A DNA stretch of 6,141 nt from Chthoniobacterales bacterium (GTDB lineage: Bacteria > Verrucomicrobiota > Verrucomicrobiia > Chthoniobacterales > JACTMZ01): NCBI GenBank assembly GCA_017853515.1, contig JAFMJK010000139.1, positions 1 through 6,141 on the forward strand. Direction: 5' to 3'. Numbering within the stretch: position 1 is the stretch's first letter; each line of letters opens with the position of its first letter. Both the position numbers and the translations under genes were made by a program. Of this stretch, positions 5,249 to 6,141 are shown piece by piece. Under the pieces are notes generated by a model. The model was not told where the DNA came from, did not search any database, and saw nothing but the letters and a program-made list of their open reading frames with translations.

Positions 5249-5769
5249 GCAGTAGGGACCGGCGTTTCGTGGCGGCGCATCGCGGCGGACCGCTCGACAG
5301 CCAAAGCCATGCGGCACTGGCTCGTTGGGCTGCCGATTGTGCCGCGCGCGTGCTTCCTGCGTTTGCGCGCCATAGCCCAGACCCACGGCCGGCGAAGGCA
5401 CTCGAAGTGTTGCGCGCTTGGGCCGCGGGCGAGGTGAAGACCGGTGTGGCCATGAAAGCTTCGCTCGCCGCGCATGCCGCCGCGAGAAAGGCAACCGATC
5501 CTGCGGCGGTCGCCGCCGCCCGCGCGGCAGGCCAAGCGGCAGGGACGGCGCACTGCGCGGATCATTGCATGGGCGCTTTGCTTTATGCGCTCAAGGCATT
5601 GGCCGCCGAGGGTCGGAACGCCGGAAGCGAGTTCCGCCGGCGCATCGCCAAACTTCCGTTGCATCTGCGCGAACAGGTGAAGCACGGTGTCCTCGCAAGG
5701 TCGGGGAAAATGAAGCTCCCCGTCTCAGCGCAAACAAAGCGCGCTACCGTTCGGAAACCGCTTGCCTGA
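5245..5769 (+). CDS. Ala-rich Imm-5-like putative immunity protein
   Basis: Protein of 174 residues resembling the 'putative immunity protein' (Imm-5-like) family, recognised from memory rather than by search. Typical features are DPRPAKALEVLRAWAAGE (46-63), a long Ala-rich helical run (SLAAHAAARKATDP, then AAVAAARAAGQAAGTAH) and the AHCADHCMGALLYALKAL block (102-119), followed by RIAKLPLHLREQV (133-145). His103, His107, Cys104 and Cys108 cluster on the conserved helix and could bind metal. The last 29 residues are basic (GKMKLPV, KRATVRKPLA) and look like an extension beyond the family domain. No signal peptide or membrane segment is seen. The ATG at 5245 overlaps the hrpB stop (ATGA), with GAG 5 nt upstream, so translation is probably coupled. 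No polymorphic toxin gene is adjacent; the only toxin in the operon is VapC, which already has an antitoxin. The actual function is unknown. Confidence 0.65.
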   Translation: MSSRDRRFVAAHRGGPLDSQSHAALARWAADCAARVLPAFARHSPDPRPAKALEVLRAWAAGEVKTGVAMKASLAAHAAARKATDPAAVAAARAAGQAAGTAHCADHCMGALLYALKALAAEGRNAGSEFRRRIAKLPLHLREQVKHGVLARSGKMKLPVSAQTKRATVRKPLA

Positions 5770-5795
5770 TTGCGCGGACGGGCGAAATTTTCCCC

Positions 5796-6032
5796 ATGGC
5801 CGTTTACGTCTACGAAACGATTCCGCGCAAAGAGGGTGAACCGGTGCGGACCTATGAAATCCGCCAGAGCATGAAGGATGCGGCCTTGGCCAAGCACCCG
5901 GAAACCGGCGAGCCGATCCGGCGGGTCATCACCGGCGGCTTCGGCGTCATGACCTCATCGAAGGGCGCCTCATCAGCACCCGGGCCGACCTCCGGCGGTC
6001 ATTGTTGCGGCGGTGGCTGCGGTTGCGGTTGA
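5796..6032 (+). CDS. Small FmdB-like protein without zinc ribbon, Cys/Gly-rich tail
   Basis: Protein of 78 residues. The frame MAVYVYETIP...YEIRQSMKD...ETGEPIRRVITGGFGVM follows the layout of FmdB-type zinc-ribbon proteins (MPxYEYxC..C....QSM......C..C...xRRxISGG.G). The two CxxC pairs are gone, replaced by a charged loop and KHPETGEP. Instead, the C-terminus (residues 69-78) reads HCCGGGCGCG, with four cysteines and a histidine that could bind a metal such as zinc or copper. Between the two lies a Ser/Pro/Gly linker (about 53-68). The ATG at 5796 starts 26 bp after the immunity-like gene and lacks a clear Shine-Dalgarno sequence, so it may depend on upstream translation. The family's role is not settled; FmdB was named as a putative regulator. 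A similar cysteine-less variant may be normal in this lineage. Confidence 0.7.
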   Translation: MAVYVYETIPRKEGEPVRTYEIRQSMKDAALAKHPETGEPIRRVITGGFGVMTSSKGASSAPGPTSGGHCCGGGCGCG

Positions 6033-6096
6033 AGAACCTCGAAAAATCCGTTTAATACCAAGTCCCAACGATTTTAGGCTTTGTTACTTGAGGTAG

Positions 6097-6117
6097 GGAC
6101 GAGCGGCTCGCTCGTCC
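6097..6117. repeat. 9-bp-stem hairpin after the five-gene operon
   Basis: Arms GGACGAGCG (6097-6105) and CGCTCGTCC (6109-6117) pair perfectly around a GCT loop. It lies 64 bp after the last stop codon. The following CGCTCTCTTTCC is pyrimidine-rich but has no true T-run, so terminator function is possible but weak. The right arm shares a 14-mer with 886-899, which favours a dispersed intergenic repeat that may double as a transcript end. Confidence 0.5.
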
Positions 6118-6122
6118 GCTCT
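6109..6122. repeat. 14-bp repeat copy 2 (CGCTCGTCCGCTCT)
   Basis: Exact second copy of the 14-mer found at 886-899, here overlapping the right arm of the hairpin. Both copies lie between genes more than 5 kb apart. Confidence 0.5.
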
Positions 6123-6141
6123 CTTTCCAACGGACACGCAA

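Noticed and set aside
4247..5494. 415-residue minus-strand frame opposite the hrpB 3' end
   Set aside because: Same antisense effect; it spans two real overlapping genes and shows no family features.

Overview
The window looks like chromosomal DNA of a high-GC Gram-negative bacterium, most likely from the Verrucomicrobiota (Opitutaceae-like). The lineage call is an inference. It rests on an orphan PEP-CTERM sorting signal (VPEPSTY, hydrophobic stretch, RRR) near position 672, GC-rich intergenic repeats of a style I associate with that phylum, and the gene families present. No rRNA, tRNA, CRISPR array, transposase or phage gene was seen.

Layout. Positions 10-583 (minus strand) hold a BrnT/BrnA-type toxin-antitoxin pair whose genes overlap by 35 bp. 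Immediately upstream of brnT, on the opposite strand, lies the tail of a PEP-CTERM protein gene with no body (about 630-803). Positions 804-1048 carry no gene. This stretch is a patchwork of small hairpins and repeat-like pieces, ending in a 61-bp element with imperfect terminal inverted repeats (991-1051) that supplies the stop codon of the next gene. Positions 1049-2014 (minus) encode an NDUFAF7/DUF185-type SAM-dependent methyltransferase. A 96-bp divergent intergenic region (2015-2110) carries a probable extended -10 promoter for the methyltransferase. In the other direction it carries a TTGACA promoter with an inverted/direct-repeat operator for the next operon.

Positions 2111-6032 (plus) form a tightly packed five-gene block. 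It comprises a Phd/YefM-type antitoxin, a VapC-like PIN-domain toxin (8-bp overlap), the DEAH-box helicase HrpB (TTG start overlapping the vapC stop), an Ala-rich Imm-5-like 'putative immunity protein' (ATGA overlap), and, after a 26-bp gap, a small FmdB-like protein that has lost its zinc-ribbon cysteines and gained a Cys/Gly-rich tail. The overlaps suggest translational coupling, so hrpB expression may be tied to the autoregulated toxin-antitoxin promoter. A 9-bp-stem hairpin (6097-6117) follows the block and shares a 14-mer with the intergenic patchwork near 890.

The most notable points are this coupling of a PIN toxin-antitoxin module to HrpB and an immunity-like protein, the decapitated PEP-CTERM gene next to brnTA, and the repeat element that ends the methyltransferase gene. 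None of these proves a new system. The five-gene block is the best candidate to test by comparing gene neighbourhoods.
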